64,000 bases of DNA from positions 18,121,813 to 18,185,812 of the forward strand of contig CM055102.1 of the NCBI GenBank assembly GCA_029204225.1. The letters run 5' to 3'. Each line of letters opens with the position of its first letter. Positions within the stretch are counted from its first letter, which is position 1. This DNA is from Diphasiastrum complanatum (taxonomy: Eukaryota; Streptophyta; Lycopodiopsida; Lycopodiales; Lycopodiaceae). Positions 1 to 11,513 of the stretch are shown piece after piece. A program made the translations under genes and the position numbers. The notes beneath the pieces are model-generated. The model did no database searches. It saw only the letters and a program-made list of their open reading frames with translations, and was not told the origin of the DNA.

Positions 1-651
1 GGATAACAACGGGCCAGCAGCAAAATGTTGTTTGCTATTGCTCTTGATAGCTCGTTTGAACTCTCCAAACACAATTTTGAACCAGTTATATGGTTTCAGA
101 TGTGCTTTAGGTATCTTGGCTTGGGATTCAACTATTCTATGCAGAATCTGGGAAGAGATACGCTCTTTCCTGAGATTTCCAACCATCAAAAAATTATTGA
201 GGAGTTGAGCAACAGCATGGATGGCAGGATCAGTAATGGCCTCTAAGAGATAGTCATCATTTGTCCAATACAACTCATTCGTGGTATCAATATGAGGCTT
301 AATAGCCTGTTTTGTCTGTTTGTGGTTTGGTGAGGCTTGGGTGCTAGATGAAATCTCTATGGCAGCAAGGGCGGCTTCAGTTACGCGCACTTTGTGTGTG
401 GCTCCTTGAAAGGGAATGTAAAATCTGGATTTCTCCTCCTTCCAGGTACTAAAGGCAAGAGTGATAAAATCCATGTTAATTCATCCCGAGAAGGCTCTAT
501 TATGAATACCCATTGCAATGAGCAGAGGCTCCACAAGGGTCATCCATTGAGTGACCATGCTTGTGCTAGGAAGTATCATGATGTTCGTTGCAGATAGGAC
601 ATTACGATGGATAGTATAACGAGGCGACTGAGAAGTGTTTGTGGAAGACAT
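1..651 (-). pseudogene. partial unknown ORF running off the left edge
   Basis: I do not recognise this protein. On the minus strand an ATG at 651 opens a frame that stays in phase for 217 codons to the window edge, broken once by TGA at 483-481. It begins MSSTNTSQSPRYTIHRN and later contains WTNDDYLLEAITDPAIHAVAQ and KPYNWFKIVFGEFKRAI. The composition (Trp, Tyr, balanced charge, few Cys) looks coding. There is no zinc knuckle, protease or RT motif in the visible part, so it may be the N-terminal half of a retroelement gag-like or other transposon-associated protein. The alternative is a decayed host gene. The stop could be a real lesion or mark a splice I cannot see. The real 3' end lies outside the window. 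Confidence 0.45.
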
Positions 652-1529
652 GATGGAACAAGGTCAGAAACTGAGAGTAATGAGCGCGAGTGCATAATAG
701 AAAGCAGTATGGATAGTTTGGAAAGCTTTGGTCGCTAGAAAAATCGGCAAGAGCTTCGCTAGCACAAGTGAGAAATGAGTTCAAATTCTGCTCTTTTATA
801 GGCTGATTTGGAGAGTCCATTAGACAATGTACTAGTTTGGCTGTTTAGTTCTGGACCAAAATTTCTAGGCATGCTCAGTACTATAAAAATAGGTTATAAA
901 AGTCTCAACGAAGGTTTCTGAAACACTAAACCTATCCGACGAAGGATGTCCAAGTCTGGCGAAGGTTCATCCTTCGCCTAGGTACTTGGGCGAAGATTCA
1001 TCCTTGTACTTTCATAAATGCAAATTTTCAGAATCTGAACCTATAGCCGACCTAATTTTGGCATTTTAAATCCATCTGGCATGTCGACGGAGATTTATGG
1101 GTACAGGAAGATGCTCGGCGAAGATTTTCAAAATGGCATAATGCTTAACATTCGCTTAAGGTAAAAACAAGTACCAAATGGTTAAAATAATGTTCGCCTA
1201 ACTCAGTATGGTATATCTGAGGTGGATCTTGCTTCTGAAAACTCGACGAACAATTTTTAAACAGTTTGTGCAAAAAATGACCAAAAAAATAAATTTCCAA
1301 GTGATTTTTTAGAAAGATTTGATTCTTGAAAATATTTTTTTTCAATTTTTTTTTATCTGATGACATTTCTAACTTTTGCTCATCAGTCTTTTCTCACTTC
1401 TTTTTTCCCTTTTTTTTTATATTTTTTACTGTCTTTAAAAAAAAAAAATCAAGTAGTGAAAACAAGAAATTGAAAAACAAAAAAAAAGATAACATATATA
1501 AAAATTATAGCAAATAAGGATCCTAAAAC
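652..1529. other. A+T-rich spacer without a recognisable gene
   Basis: No coding signal that I trust. 958-978 is a perfect 8-bp hairpin (GGCGAAGG, loop TTCAT, CCTTCGCC), and related GAAGG-type words recur around it (900-1010). 1320-1515 is poly-T and poly-A rich, so short frames there are compositional artefacts. Confidence 0.5.
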
Positions 1530-2178
1530 ACTTGAAATGATGAGGGAAACAATAGATTATGATTTCATAAGATTAGCACAAGTTGAACCATCAAAATCCA
1601 TCAAAAATCTATGCTTGAACCTCACTAAATGGCCCAAATCCTTGTAGAAGGCTTCACACGTGTGAAAGTACGACCTCCCACAGTCTGAGTACTGTACACC
1701 AGACCTACATTCAATCCTATAATCATTAGTAATCACAAGTACTCAAACAATTATGAACATAGAGAGCAATTGCACCTTTATGAGAGAAAAATCATGAAAT
1801 TGCTTGATTGATTTTGGTGAGATATCATCACCTATATATACATGATCCATCACGGTTTTGGGCAGGTATGAGTAGCCCTAAACCTATCCCTAATGCTGAT
1901 TTTGGTGGATCTTTTATCCCTACCAAGTTAGGGTTGGAATCTTGGAGATCCCTCAACAATGCAAAAACTACCAAAAATAGCTCCTATTTTTTCTCCCTTG
2001 TATCTAAGCATAATTTGGACTCATTCCAAAGGTTCTAACACTTAGGTCTACTTGAGAACATCCTTATGAATGGAATCCTATGCTATTTGGCATGTGTGAC
2101 AAGTCACATCATGACCATCTAACTATTTACAAGTCATATGACCAGAACTAGTCAAGCTAGAATTGTGAATTTTTAACA
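1530..2178 (-). repeat. probable 3' LTR of the adjoining Copia relic
   Basis: On the minus strand the Copia RNase H frame ends at about 2193 and is followed by a purine tract (GAGGAGGAG), then TG TTAAAAATTC, the usual layout of polypurine tract plus LTR start. This fixes the upper edge at 2178. A TATATATACATG box sits near 1835. The lower edge is not resolved because no second LTR is present; 1530 is a guess. Confidence 0.4.
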
Positions 2179-2192
2179 CTCCTCCTCACTAT

Positions 2193-3945
2193 CTAGCTTG
2201 GTTCAATCATTGCTTTACTAATCACTCCAAGTGATGATCTGAACTTCATAAAAGGTATCTTTTGAAGTGGTTTAGTAAGTAGATCAGCTACACATTCATT
2301 GCTTGGAACATGCTCCAAAGCAATCTCCTTGGCTTGCACCATTTCTCTCACAAAGTGATGGCATATCTCAATGTGCTTAGATCTTGCATGGAAGATTGGG
2401 TTAGATGCAAGGTGTTGGGCTGATATATTGTCATTGTAGATATTTGGTGCCTCCTCTGAATCCATGATCTTTAGCTCCACCAATAATCTCTTGATCCAAA
2501 GTACCTCCTTTGTAGTGGTTGTCAAAGCTTTGTACTCGGCCTCGGCTGAAGATAGAGATATAGTTTCCGATGAAAGTTGAATAGGCACTTGTTGATTTCC
2601 TATCCCTCTTGTCCCCTGCAAAATCTGAATGACTAAATGGATGAAGGTTATTCACATCTCCTCTATATAGAATCCCAAAATTCAATGTACCCGAGATGTA
2701 TCTTAGAATCCTCTTAGCCTTTTTCCAATGGATATTCAATGGCTTTTGCATGGATTGGCTCAACCTACATACACTAAAGCTAAATCTCGTCTAGTTATAG
2801 TGATCCACATTAAGGAACCTATAAGTTGCCTAAACAAAGTGATGTCCATGAAGGATCTTTCATCATCTTCATTTGGCACTTTTACATCTTGCTCCATTGG
2901 TGTGTCAACACTTTTGCATACTGCCATCTTAAACTTCTTCAAAAGACTTTGAGCATAGTTTACTTGACTTATAAAGATAAAATCAGACCCTCTAAGAACT
3001 TCTATGCCTAAGATGAAGTGAAGACACCCTAGATCTACCATCTTGAACTCTAAGGATAGATCTATCTTGATTTTTTCAATACCATCAACACTATTTCCAC
3101 TAATGATGATGTCATCCACATAAATGAGTAAAAGTACAATACCAACATCATCAAACTTAATGTAAAGAGTGGGACCATATTCACTTTGAACAAAAGAAAG
3201 TGAAATAAGATAGCAATGTAGTCTTGAATTCCAAGATCTCGAGGCTTGCTTCAAGCCATAGATGCTTCTTTGGAGATGGCATACTTTGTTCTCCATTCCA
3301 TGCTTGATGAGCCCTTGTGGCTACTCCATATAGATATCCTCTTCCAAAAAACCATTCAAGAAAGCATTAGAGACATCCATTTGACATAGAATCCATCCAA
3401 AATGTGATGCAAGTGCAATGATTAGCCTTATTGTGACCATCTTGGCCACGGGTGCAAAAGTTTCCTCATAGTCTATCCCTCTCTCTTGAGGATACCCTTT
3501 TGCAACTAATCTTGCTTTATGTTTGTTAACACTCCCATTTTCATTCAACTTAAGCTTGAAGACCCACTTGCATCCTATTACATTCCTTTGAGGTCTCTCA
3601 ACAAGCAACCAAGTTTCATTCTCAATCAAGGCATCATACTCATCCAACATAGCTTTATACCATTCTTTGGAGTTCAATGCATCTTCAACATTAGATGGTT
3701 CTTCAAAACTAGATAAAGCATAAGAAGTGGATGAGATACTCTCAACTTGCTGTCCTTTGCCTTGATATGTGAGTCTTGGCTCCACTTTTGCCCTTGAAGA
3801 TCTCCTTGGTGTGATAGGTGGGTTTGGTGCTTGCTCCTCCATGAGCTCCTCCTCAAAACCAAGATCTTGCTCCTCGGCCATCTTCTTCTTGATTGTTGGA
3901 GCACTTGAGTCTTATTCAAGCATATGCATATGATGTTCATCAAGA
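2193..3945 (-). pseudogene. Copia pol relic: RT and RNase H
   Basis: Ty1/Copia reverse transcriptase and RNase H, which would copy element RNA into DNA. In coding order: a hinge (RRSSRAKVEPRLTYQGKGQ), RT start (NETWLLV, GCKWVFKLK, HKARLVAKGYPQ, QMDVSNAFLNG), the RT core YVDD at about 3120, CKSVDTPM, then RNase H (SDFAGD, ISLSSAEAEYKAL, HIEICHHFVRE). It is dead: a TAG at 3323-3321 in the RT, and frame changes near 2760 and 2600. Gag, protease and integrase are missing; the left end of the element meets Gypsy sequence at about 3945. Its hinge and RNase H resemble those of the Copia at 7586-13420, so it may be an RT-bearing relative of that RT-less family. Confidence 0.85.
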
Positions 3946-6290
3946 TAACAGGACCTTGATGGTCTCGTTGATGAAATGGCTTCCGCGATCACTGACTAGT
4001 TCCACGGGGCACCCGAAGCGCACAATGATATTTTCATAAAGGAACTTGGCAGTGGTCCTAGCATCAGCTACTCTTACTGCCTTGGCTTCGACCCATTTGG
4101 TGAGGTAGTATGTGGCTATGATTATGTATCAAGCCTGGGAACTCCTTGCTGCAGGGTGAATTGGACCAATGTAATCCAATCCCCATTTTTCAAACGGTGC
4201 TTGGGCTAAGACTGGGTGCAGTAGATCATAGTTCAATCTCGTTGGTCTCCTTGCCCTTTGGCACACATCGCACTTTTTCAAGTATTCCTCCGTGTCTTTA
4301 TGAATCATTGGCCACCAACATCTTGATTGCAGGATCTTACGAACTGTAATGTCAAATGCAAAATGACCTCCACCTATGCCTTCATGTGAAAGCGAAATAA
4401 TCTGGGTGGTCTCATGAGGAAGAATACACCATCGAAGAATTTTGTCTCGACCTCTTTGATACAACTGGCCGACAATCAGCTGATAAGGTCTAGCCTTCAA
4501 GATCAATTTTCGCTGTTCCGTCTTTGGTAGTGATTTGTCTGGTTGGCCCCGCATTAGATATTCAACAATGTCGGCAGTCTATTCTGGTACTGTATCCACG
4601 AAAAATAAGGCAACATCTGCCAGCTCATCGTCAGGTTGGGTTGCAATCTCCTTTTCCTTGATTTGTGACACGTGATATGCCATGTAGTGTTGTTTTCCCT
4701 TGCGAACTACTATCCGAAAATCAAATTCCAACAACAAAAGGAGCCATCTGGTGATTCTCCCGGTGTTGCAAGTTTTATTAACAAGATATAGCAAGGGTTG
4801 ATGGTCCGTATAAAAAGCAAAATGTGTGGCCATCAAATAGTGTCAAAACTCCTTAACCGCATAGATCATAGCCAATGCTTCTCGCTCTGTGGTTGAATAA
4901 ATCATTTCGGTATCACTAAGCTGTCGTCTTGCAAATCGGATTGGAAAATCTTTTTTGTGTTCACCTGGCTGGGTTAAGACTACTCCAACTGCATACTTTG
5001 ATGCGTCTGTATGCACGTGGAACTCAATGGACCAATTGGGTGGTCGTAAGATTGGTGCTGAGACCAATGCATCCTCAATCTTCTGGAAAGCCTTTAGAGC
5101 TTCCTCATTCCAATCTGGATCCGTTGTAAGCTTGTAAATTGGTCTGGCAAACTCCGCAAAATCAAGAATGAAGATCCTATAATAGTTAGCATGACCCATG
5201 AAAATGTAGACCTCACGGATCGTCCCCGGTGGTGGTAGATCAACAATGATCCTGATCTTTGATAGATATGTGGCGATTCCGTGTCTTGACACTATATAGC
5301 CAATTATCAAGCCATGTGTCACCCAGAATTGACATTTTTCTGGATCCAGGGAGATTTGGTATTCGCGGCATTTTTGTAACACCTTCTCCAAATTCGATAA
5401 GTGTTCTAAATTTGGTCTATGCACTCATAGATCGTCCAAGAAAATTTCCAAATTTTTTTGCAAATAGTCTTTGAATGCCGCCTGCATGACTCGTTGGAAA
5501 GTGCTTGGGACATTGCAAAGTCCGAATGACATCACTTTATAGGCATAAGTTCCCCATTCCGTGGTGAATGTTGTCTTGTGTTGGTCCTGGGGGGCTATTT
5601 TCACCTGGTTGTAGCCGCTGAAACCGTCCAAAAAACTGTAGGCTTCGTCGCCAGCTACTCTATCGAGGACACTTTCCGTAAATGGTAAAGAAAAATGGTC
5701 CTTTTTGGTGACTGCATTAAGCACCTTCAGATTCACACAGATACGCATTTTGCCATTCTTCTTGGGTACTATAACTATCGGTGATACCCATTCCGTGTGC
5801 TCGATTTCATAAATGAAATCTGCATCCATAAGTTTTTACAACTCTTGCTTGATCAGTTCTGTATAATTCGGGTTGCAACGGTAGTAACGGCTTACCTTGG
5901 GGACTGCTTTGTCCACCAAAGGTATGGTGTGTTGGACTACTGTTGACGGAATGCCCTTTAGATCACTATAGCTCCAGGCAAGACAATCTTTATATTCCAC
6001 CAACAAGGATCGTAGTCTCTTGAACTGCGTGGGTGTTAACTGCTCTTTCACATTCAGGTATATCCATGGCCACAAAAGTAATCACATACTGCATGCCTGC
6101 TATCTTTACGGGAATATCAACAACTACACCTTTTGGTTTCACACAGGATTGATTTTCTAGCTTGATGGCGAATCTGGCTGGCTTCTATCCTTGTTTTTCC
6201 CATTTCTTGTACAAAGTAGTGGAGATCAGATTGACACCCGATCCTCCATCTACCACTACCACCTCGTCCTCGTAACGGTGGTTTTTCCTT
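3946..6290 (-). pseudogene. Gypsy pol: protease, RT, RNase H, integrase
   Basis: Ty3/Gypsy polyprotein fragment in the order protease (VVVDGGSGVNLIS, about 6260), RT (EHTEWVSPIVIVPKKNGKMR, FLDDL at 5425), RNase H (YSTTEREALAMIYAVKEF, FYTDHQPLLYLVNKT) and integrase (HHCC finger ending CDVCQRARR, then WGLDYIGPI). From about 6075 to 4129 the frame never shifts; it is broken by TAA near 5833, TGA near 5422, TGA near 4840 and TAG near 4578, with one more TAG in the protease. All five fit C-to-T changes of CAA, CGA or CAG. One frame change separates protease from RT near 6060. Integrase is cut at about 3946 by the Copia relic. Order and PBS place it in the Gypsy group; I do not assign a finer clade. 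Confidence 0.88.
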
Positions 6291-6299
6291 GATAACTTT

Positions 6300-7427
6300 T
6301 TACTCCTTGCACTGATTGACCTGAGATTTTGACAGTAGCTAGATCTAATACAGATCTTTTCACTGATCTAGTCTGCGAGGGTTATCTTGTGCGATGGTTG
6401 GCTGTCCAAGGGTTCTATAGCTATTTTTGCAGGTAAAAAACTTGATATCTTTTAGATCTCTGAGAATTAACTCTTGCAAGCTTCATAGTAACTGGATCTG
6501 AGTCAGATCTCATTATAGATCTCTGCGAGAATTAACTCTCGCAATAAGTGAAAATTTCACAGTCTGCGAGAGTTCAAAATCATCTTTTGTGTTTGATCTT
6601 CATCAGATTTTCATACTAACTCTCGCAGGCTTCATCACTGATGTAATTTGACATTCTAAATCGATTGAGAGGGTCTGCGAGAGTTCTTATGATTTTTTAA
6701 CATTAAATCCAATTTTCTGCTCACTGAAATCAAACTAACTCTCACAAGATCTTCTGTGTCCTAGTCTCACTAAGATGGAATTTTAAAATCCTCTACGAGA
6801 GTTCTTGACCATTGGAAGTAAAAATTCACTGTCTGCGAGGGTTCACTGATATTTTTCCATCTTTTTTTTCATTGGGAACTCTCGCAGAGGCACTTAATCA
6901 TCAAACTAACTCTCACAAGCTTCTCTATGTCCTGGTCTCACTGAGATGGAACTTCAGAGGGCTTTGCGAGAGTTCTTATGAAGATTTGAATTTTTTTGGA
7001 TTTTTTCAAGGGTTTTTTGAATTTTTTTATGATAATTCTCTGATTTTTACAATCTACTTGGAACTAACTCTCGCAGGCTTCTATGTAGGTCTGGGACAGC
7101 ACCCTAGAGCTGCTGCCAGTCATGCAAGGGTTAATTCCCACTGATTTTGGAGATATAAAAATCTGATGAGTGTTTTTTGGCTCTTTTTCCCTCCAAAATG
7201 TAAATTGGTGTGTTTTTTGAGTTTTTTGGATGATTGGTTTGGGTTTCAAGCCCTTAGAGGTTGTTTAGGGCCTCCTCTACCCTCTCACACCTCCTCCGCT
7301 ACCTGTGAATAGTCCAAACACAAAAAAATACAGAAAACTAACTCTAAACTCCCAAAAATCTACCTAAACTACTCTAAAAAGCAAGAAAATAGCTAAAATG
7401 CAACTAAACTAGTTAGTGAAAACCTAT
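6300..7427 (-). repeat. Gypsy leader filled with TGCGAGAGTT / AACTCTCGCA words
   Basis: Between the primer-binding site and the protease, where leader plus gag should lie, no gag frame is visible. Instead the word TGCGAGAGTT or its complement AACTCTCGCA (with one-base variants) recurs about a dozen times in alternating orientation from 6380 to 7080. Two longer units are alignable, about 6733-6812 and 6903-6981, roughly 170 bp apart, each starting AACTAACTCTCACAAG and ending GAGAGTTCTT. This looks like degenerate tandem sequence. Confidence 0.6.
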
Positions 7428-7444
7428 CCCCGGCAACGGCGCCA
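7428..7444 (-). promoter_or_regulatory. Gypsy primer-binding site
   Basis: Minus strand reads TGGCGCCGTTGCCGGGG directly inside the LTR end. This is the common plant Gypsy primer-site sequence, complementary to a tRNA 3' end. It fixes the element orientation (minus) and places the 5' LTR at higher coordinates. Confidence 0.75.
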
Positions 7445-7585
7445 CTGTGGGGTCGAAGATCTTTTGTAGTATAGCCCTTCCGCCTGTCAACAAAGATTAG
7501 ATCACTAGATAGGTGCCTAACTATGCATAGATGCTACTTTTAGTTAATTTCCGACTTTCTCCCTTAACTCTACTCACCACTATAC

Positions 7586-8223
7586 TGTGAAAGATCTCAG
7601 ATCCTTAAGATCCAATCTACTTGAATGATCTTTGGTTAGAAAGAGAAATACACTACCAATCTCACCAATGTAGAAAAATCAGCATCTACACACAATTTGA
7701 GATGCAAACACTAATAGAACTTGATCAAACTTGAATGAAATAATTATGTACTATTGCTGTCCGTAAAAAACCAGCAAGCTACTATATTTCACATGTGTGG
7801 ATCCAAAAATAGCAAATATAGATCATTCTACACATAGAATTGCAAGCAATCACCAAGATAGTGCACCAATGGATAGTAGAACCTAAGAGAACCATGTATA
7901 AGCATGAAATGAGATAGAGAAGAGAGAAGATGACTCTCTCCATGAGTTACATCCTTTTATAACAGGTCAAAACCCTATTTGGCCACTTGGCTTTCCCGCC
8001 AAAATGCTAACCCTACTAATTTTGGGTCTAGATTCAATGTACCCAACTTATTCAAATTGAATCTACTCAAACTCGCATTCTATCTTTCCCACACTTTCAA
8101 AAAGTGTTTATTCAAATGAAATTTAGACTAATGAACTTTGAAAAGTCAATCTCTAAGTCTAAAACAAGTTTTGGCCTCAATATGCCAAATATGGAGATAT
8201 TGCAACTAGTTGAATCTTTCACA
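7586..8223 (-). repeat. 3' LTR of the complete Copia
   Basis: Matches 12771-13420 over its length with scattered substitutions and a small indel near 8200. Ends are TGTGAAAG and CTTTCACA. The divergence shows the insertion is not recent. A related LTR lies at 58739-59385. Confidence 0.92.
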
Positions 8224-8779
8224 CTCCCTCTTCAACTAGTTTTAGCATAGACTTTGATAATACTCCAAGTGAAGTCCTATTCTTCATGAACAAGTCTTTT
8301 CCCAATGCTTTGGTGAAGATATCAGTTGCACATTCCCTTGAAGACACATGTTGAAGCTCCACCTCCTTTGCAATGACTCGCTCCCTCACAAAATGATATT
8401 GTATCTCAATATGCTTGCTCCTAGCATGAAAGATAGGATTGGATGTCATTCTTTGGGCTGATTGATTGTCACAAAAGATGATTGGGCTCTCTAAAAAATC
8501 CAGCAATTGAAGATCCTTGATCATCCTCTTGATCCATACCATCTCCTTTGTGCAATGTGTAAGAGCTTTGTACTCGGCCTCACTAGATGACAATGAGATA
8601 GTGGCTTGTTTCTTTGACATCCATGATATAGCTCCATCACCTATGAAAATACAATAAGCACTAATGGATTTTCTATCCATTACATCTCCAGCATAGTCCG
8701 AATCTGAAAATCCAAAAATATTAGGTGATGATCCCTCATACAATATGCCAAAATCTTGAGTTCCAATGATGTACCTCAA
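8219..8779 (-). CDS. Copia RNase H domain
   Basis: 186 codons, open. Contains the pre-RNase H stretch (RYIIGTQDFGILYEG), SDSDYAGD, ISLSSSEAEYKAL, CDNQSAQ, HIEIQYHFVRE and TKAL, the standard order for Copia RNase H, which removes the RNA strand after reverse transcription. The frame extends slightly into the 3' LTR. Close to the RNase H of the relic at 2193. Upstream, where the RT palm should be, lies unrelated sequence, so the domain has no polymerase attached. Confidence 0.88.
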   Translation of the reverse strand: MRYIIGTQDFGILYEGSSPNIFGFSDSDYAGDVMDRKSISAYCIFIGDGAISWMSKKQATISLSSSEAEYKALTHCTKEMVWIKRMIKDLQLLDFLESPIIFCDNQSAQRMTSNPIFHARSKHIEIQYHFVRERVIAKEVELQHVSSRECATDIFTKALGKDLFMKNRTSLGVLSKSMLKLVEEGV

Positions 8780-8790
8780 AACTCGCTTTC

Positions 8791-9474
8791 CTAGCTTCCA
8801 ATGCTCCTAGCATAGTTTTTGCCAATAGAACTTTGATCCATCATAAGAATGATCTTCTTCCTAAGAATATATCTCCTTTCAATGATCATGTAATTCTCAA
8901 AATGGAAGCAACCATAATTGATATAGAGAATAGTGTCCACTTGGGATGCTTCACTATTTCTTACATCAATTTTACATGTAAAAATGTGACTAGAACATGA
9001 AGAATCAATTAGAATGTAAATGAAATGATTCAACCATGCTTCCAACTCTAAACTCTCTAGAAAAATACAACAAACAAACAATAAATGTGAGTGATCAACT
9101 TTTTCTTGCATGTCTCCTCCTCCTTTGTCCTTTGTTGCCTTGTATCCACCATGATACTCCATGAATGAGCCCCCATCTTCATCTTGGCTCAAGATACCAT
9201 CATGCCTTGATGACTTGACCATGAATGAGTGACATAATGAACCTCCAATAGCTTCATTTTCATCAGCAAAACCAGCCAAGAATGCTAGTACAAACCCAAC
9301 ATCAAAACAATGCTCACTAATGTAGCTAGTTTTACCATATCTTGACAATTTGCACACATCCACATGAAATTGCTCAAACATGAGATAGAACAAGTAAAGT
9401 AAACTTGAACAACACTTCCTTACTGATCCTTTGACCTTACTTGAGTCTTCAATATGCTGCAAAAATAGATCCAT
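8791..9474 (-). other. non-homologous segment in place of the Copia RT
   Basis: An open minus-strand frame of 227 codons with no RT motif. It contains FADENEAIGGSLCHSF, DEDGGSFMEYHGG, and KIDVRNSEAS followed by DTILYIN. The first is unlike anything I recognise; the last two blocks recur in the relic at 59381-59851. It occupies the place between integrase hinge and RNase H where YVDD should be. Whether it is translated is unknown. It could be captured host DNA, or decayed element sequence whose frame is open by chance. Confidence 0.6.
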
Positions 9475-9488
9475 AACATATTTGCCAA

Positions 9489-10627
9489 TTACCCTCCTTT
9501 GATGCTCTTGACTAGCTCCAAATTGCCAACTTCCCTTTTGACTAGTTGAAGCGCTTTGAGATCAACCTCTTGATCTTCAACTTGACCATCAAATTCATTG
9601 AACAAAATTTGTTTTCCAGATCCATTACTTGATTTTACAGCAAGATAACATCCATCCACTTGCATAGCTCCATGTACACAAGAAGATCCTCCAAAAGATG
9701 TTCCACTCTTCATAACAGATCGATACTCAAGATCCATTGGTTGGATCCACTCCTCTTCTTTCCTTGCTTGATCTACACTTGTAGGCTCATCCAAATAGGT
9801 TAGGAAAGCAACATAATTTCCAGAAACTACTTGCTTACCCTTTTGATCATATGTGAGCCTTGAAGGTACTTGTCTTTCTCTTGATGTTCTCCTTGGCTTT
9901 TGACTTGATGAAGGTCCATCATCACCACCATCCAAAGTAGGATCCTTCTCATCAACATCAAGAATTTTAGATCCATCCACTTTACCATCAATCATGCTTG
10001 AAGACACCTTTGGAATGTTCTCCTCATAAAAAATGACATCTCTACCAACAATCACTTTGTTAGTAGAAGGAATGTCAACCTTGTAGGCTTTACTCACCTC
10101 ACTATATCCAACAAAAATACCTCTTCTTGAAGATGGATCCTCCTTGGTCCTATCATCAAGAGTAATGTTGACATAGCATGTGCATCCAAAGGTTCTTAGA
10201 AAGTTGACACTCGGCCTCCTCTTGAATAGCATCTCAAAAGGTGTCCTTCCATCCAAAATAGCACTCGGCCACCTTTTGCACAAGAAATTGGCACACAACA
10301 AAGCTTGATCCCAAAATGGTTTGTCAAGATTAGCACTTAACCTCATAGCTTTAGCACTTTCACATAAAGTCCTATACTTCCTTTCAGCCACTCCATTTTG
10401 TTGTGGGGTCCTTGATGTTGTATACTCCCTCTTAATCCCATGCTCATCACAAAAGGCCTTGAACTTGTTAGATATGTACTCACCACCATTGTCACCTCTC
10501 AAGCACTTGATCTTTGTGGAAAATTGGTTCTCCCTTGCATTCTTGAACTTGACAAAGACATCATACACTTCATCCTTGCTCTTTAGTAGATAGATCCAAC
10601 AAAATCTACTAAAAATGTCAATGAATG
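9489..10627 (-). pseudogene. Copia integrase and hinge, ending in an RT stub
   Basis: Integrase catalytic core: RGDNGGEY and PQQNGVAERK carry the second Asp and the Glu; the first Asp (HSDIHG) lies in the upstream frame. Later blocks are FGCTCYV, GIFVGYSE and the hinge RRTSRERQVPSRLTYDQ. The RT begins (EEEWIQPMDLEYRSV) but diverges after some 25 residues. A one-base frame change near 10627 separates it from protease/pre-integrase, with TFIDIFSRFCWIYLLKSK readable across the gap. Integrase would join element cDNA to the host chromosome. Confidence 0.88.
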
Positions 10628-11513
10628 TTACATAGCTCCACTATTGCTAATTGTAGTAAATCCATGAATATCCGAATGTACAAGTTGAAAAGGCTTTGTA
10701 GATTTAGAAATAGATCTAGTATAAGGTAGTCTATGCGACTTAAACAAAGCACAAGACTCACAAACATGCTTGTCATTACTTAAGGAACTTGGAAGACCAA
10801 TCACAACCTTCTTCCTTGCCATTACCTCCAATGACTTAAAGTTGAGGTGTCCCATCCTTTTGTGCCAAACCTCTTGAATAGAAATTTGCTCCCTTGCAAC
10901 ACATCCAACTTGGTTAGCAATAACACAAGCATAAAGTTTGAGCAACTTCCCTTGCCTTTTACCTTTTCCAATCAAGACATTCTTCCTTTTGATCAAACAA
11001 GCATCTCCATCATACTCCACCTTGAGGCCCTTACTTAGCATTTGACTCACACTAAGAAAATTCTTGGTAATAGATGGAATAAACAAGACATCTTCCAAAT
11101 GAACATTCCTATTTGTAGAGAGAGGATTAGGAATTGTACCAATCCCTTTGATTGCACACTCACCATCATTGGCCGTGTAGATCACCCTCTTGTCATCTCC
11201 ATATGCCAACAAAGAAGTGAAGTACTCTTTGTGAAAGGTCATGTGTGAACTTGCTCCACTATCAATCCACCAAGGATCTAGATCTCCATCATTAGCAAGC
11301 ATACATGAAGACATCACAAAAGCATCATCATTTGCATCTTGAACATCCAAACCATCCTTATCAAGAGTAAGATTACCTTGTTTGTCTCCTTGATCTCTCT
11401 TCTTCTTGTAGCACTCACTTGCAAAGTGTCCTTTGATGCCACAATAGAAGCACTTGAGCTTTGATCTATCCTTCTTTTTGCCACTTGAAGAAGCATCCAC
11501 TTGATCTTGCCCT
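10628..11513 (-). pseudogene. Copia zinc knuckle, aspartic protease and pre-integrase
   Basis: Contains a CCHC knuckle (CFYCGIKGHFASEC), the protease active site WWIDSGASSHMTF, the strand block FIPSITKNFLSVSQ, and a pre-integrase finger with HKRMGHLNF, CESCALFKSHR and the integrase start LVHSDIHG. The protease would cut the polyprotein during particle maturation. The 54-kb gag (53602-54386) is a homologue over this stretch. Small frame changes at about 11514 and 10627 break it from its neighbours. Confidence 0.88.

Noticed and set aside
1145-1517. Lys/Phe-rich small frames
   Set aside because: Located in poly-A and poly-T tracts; composition explains them.
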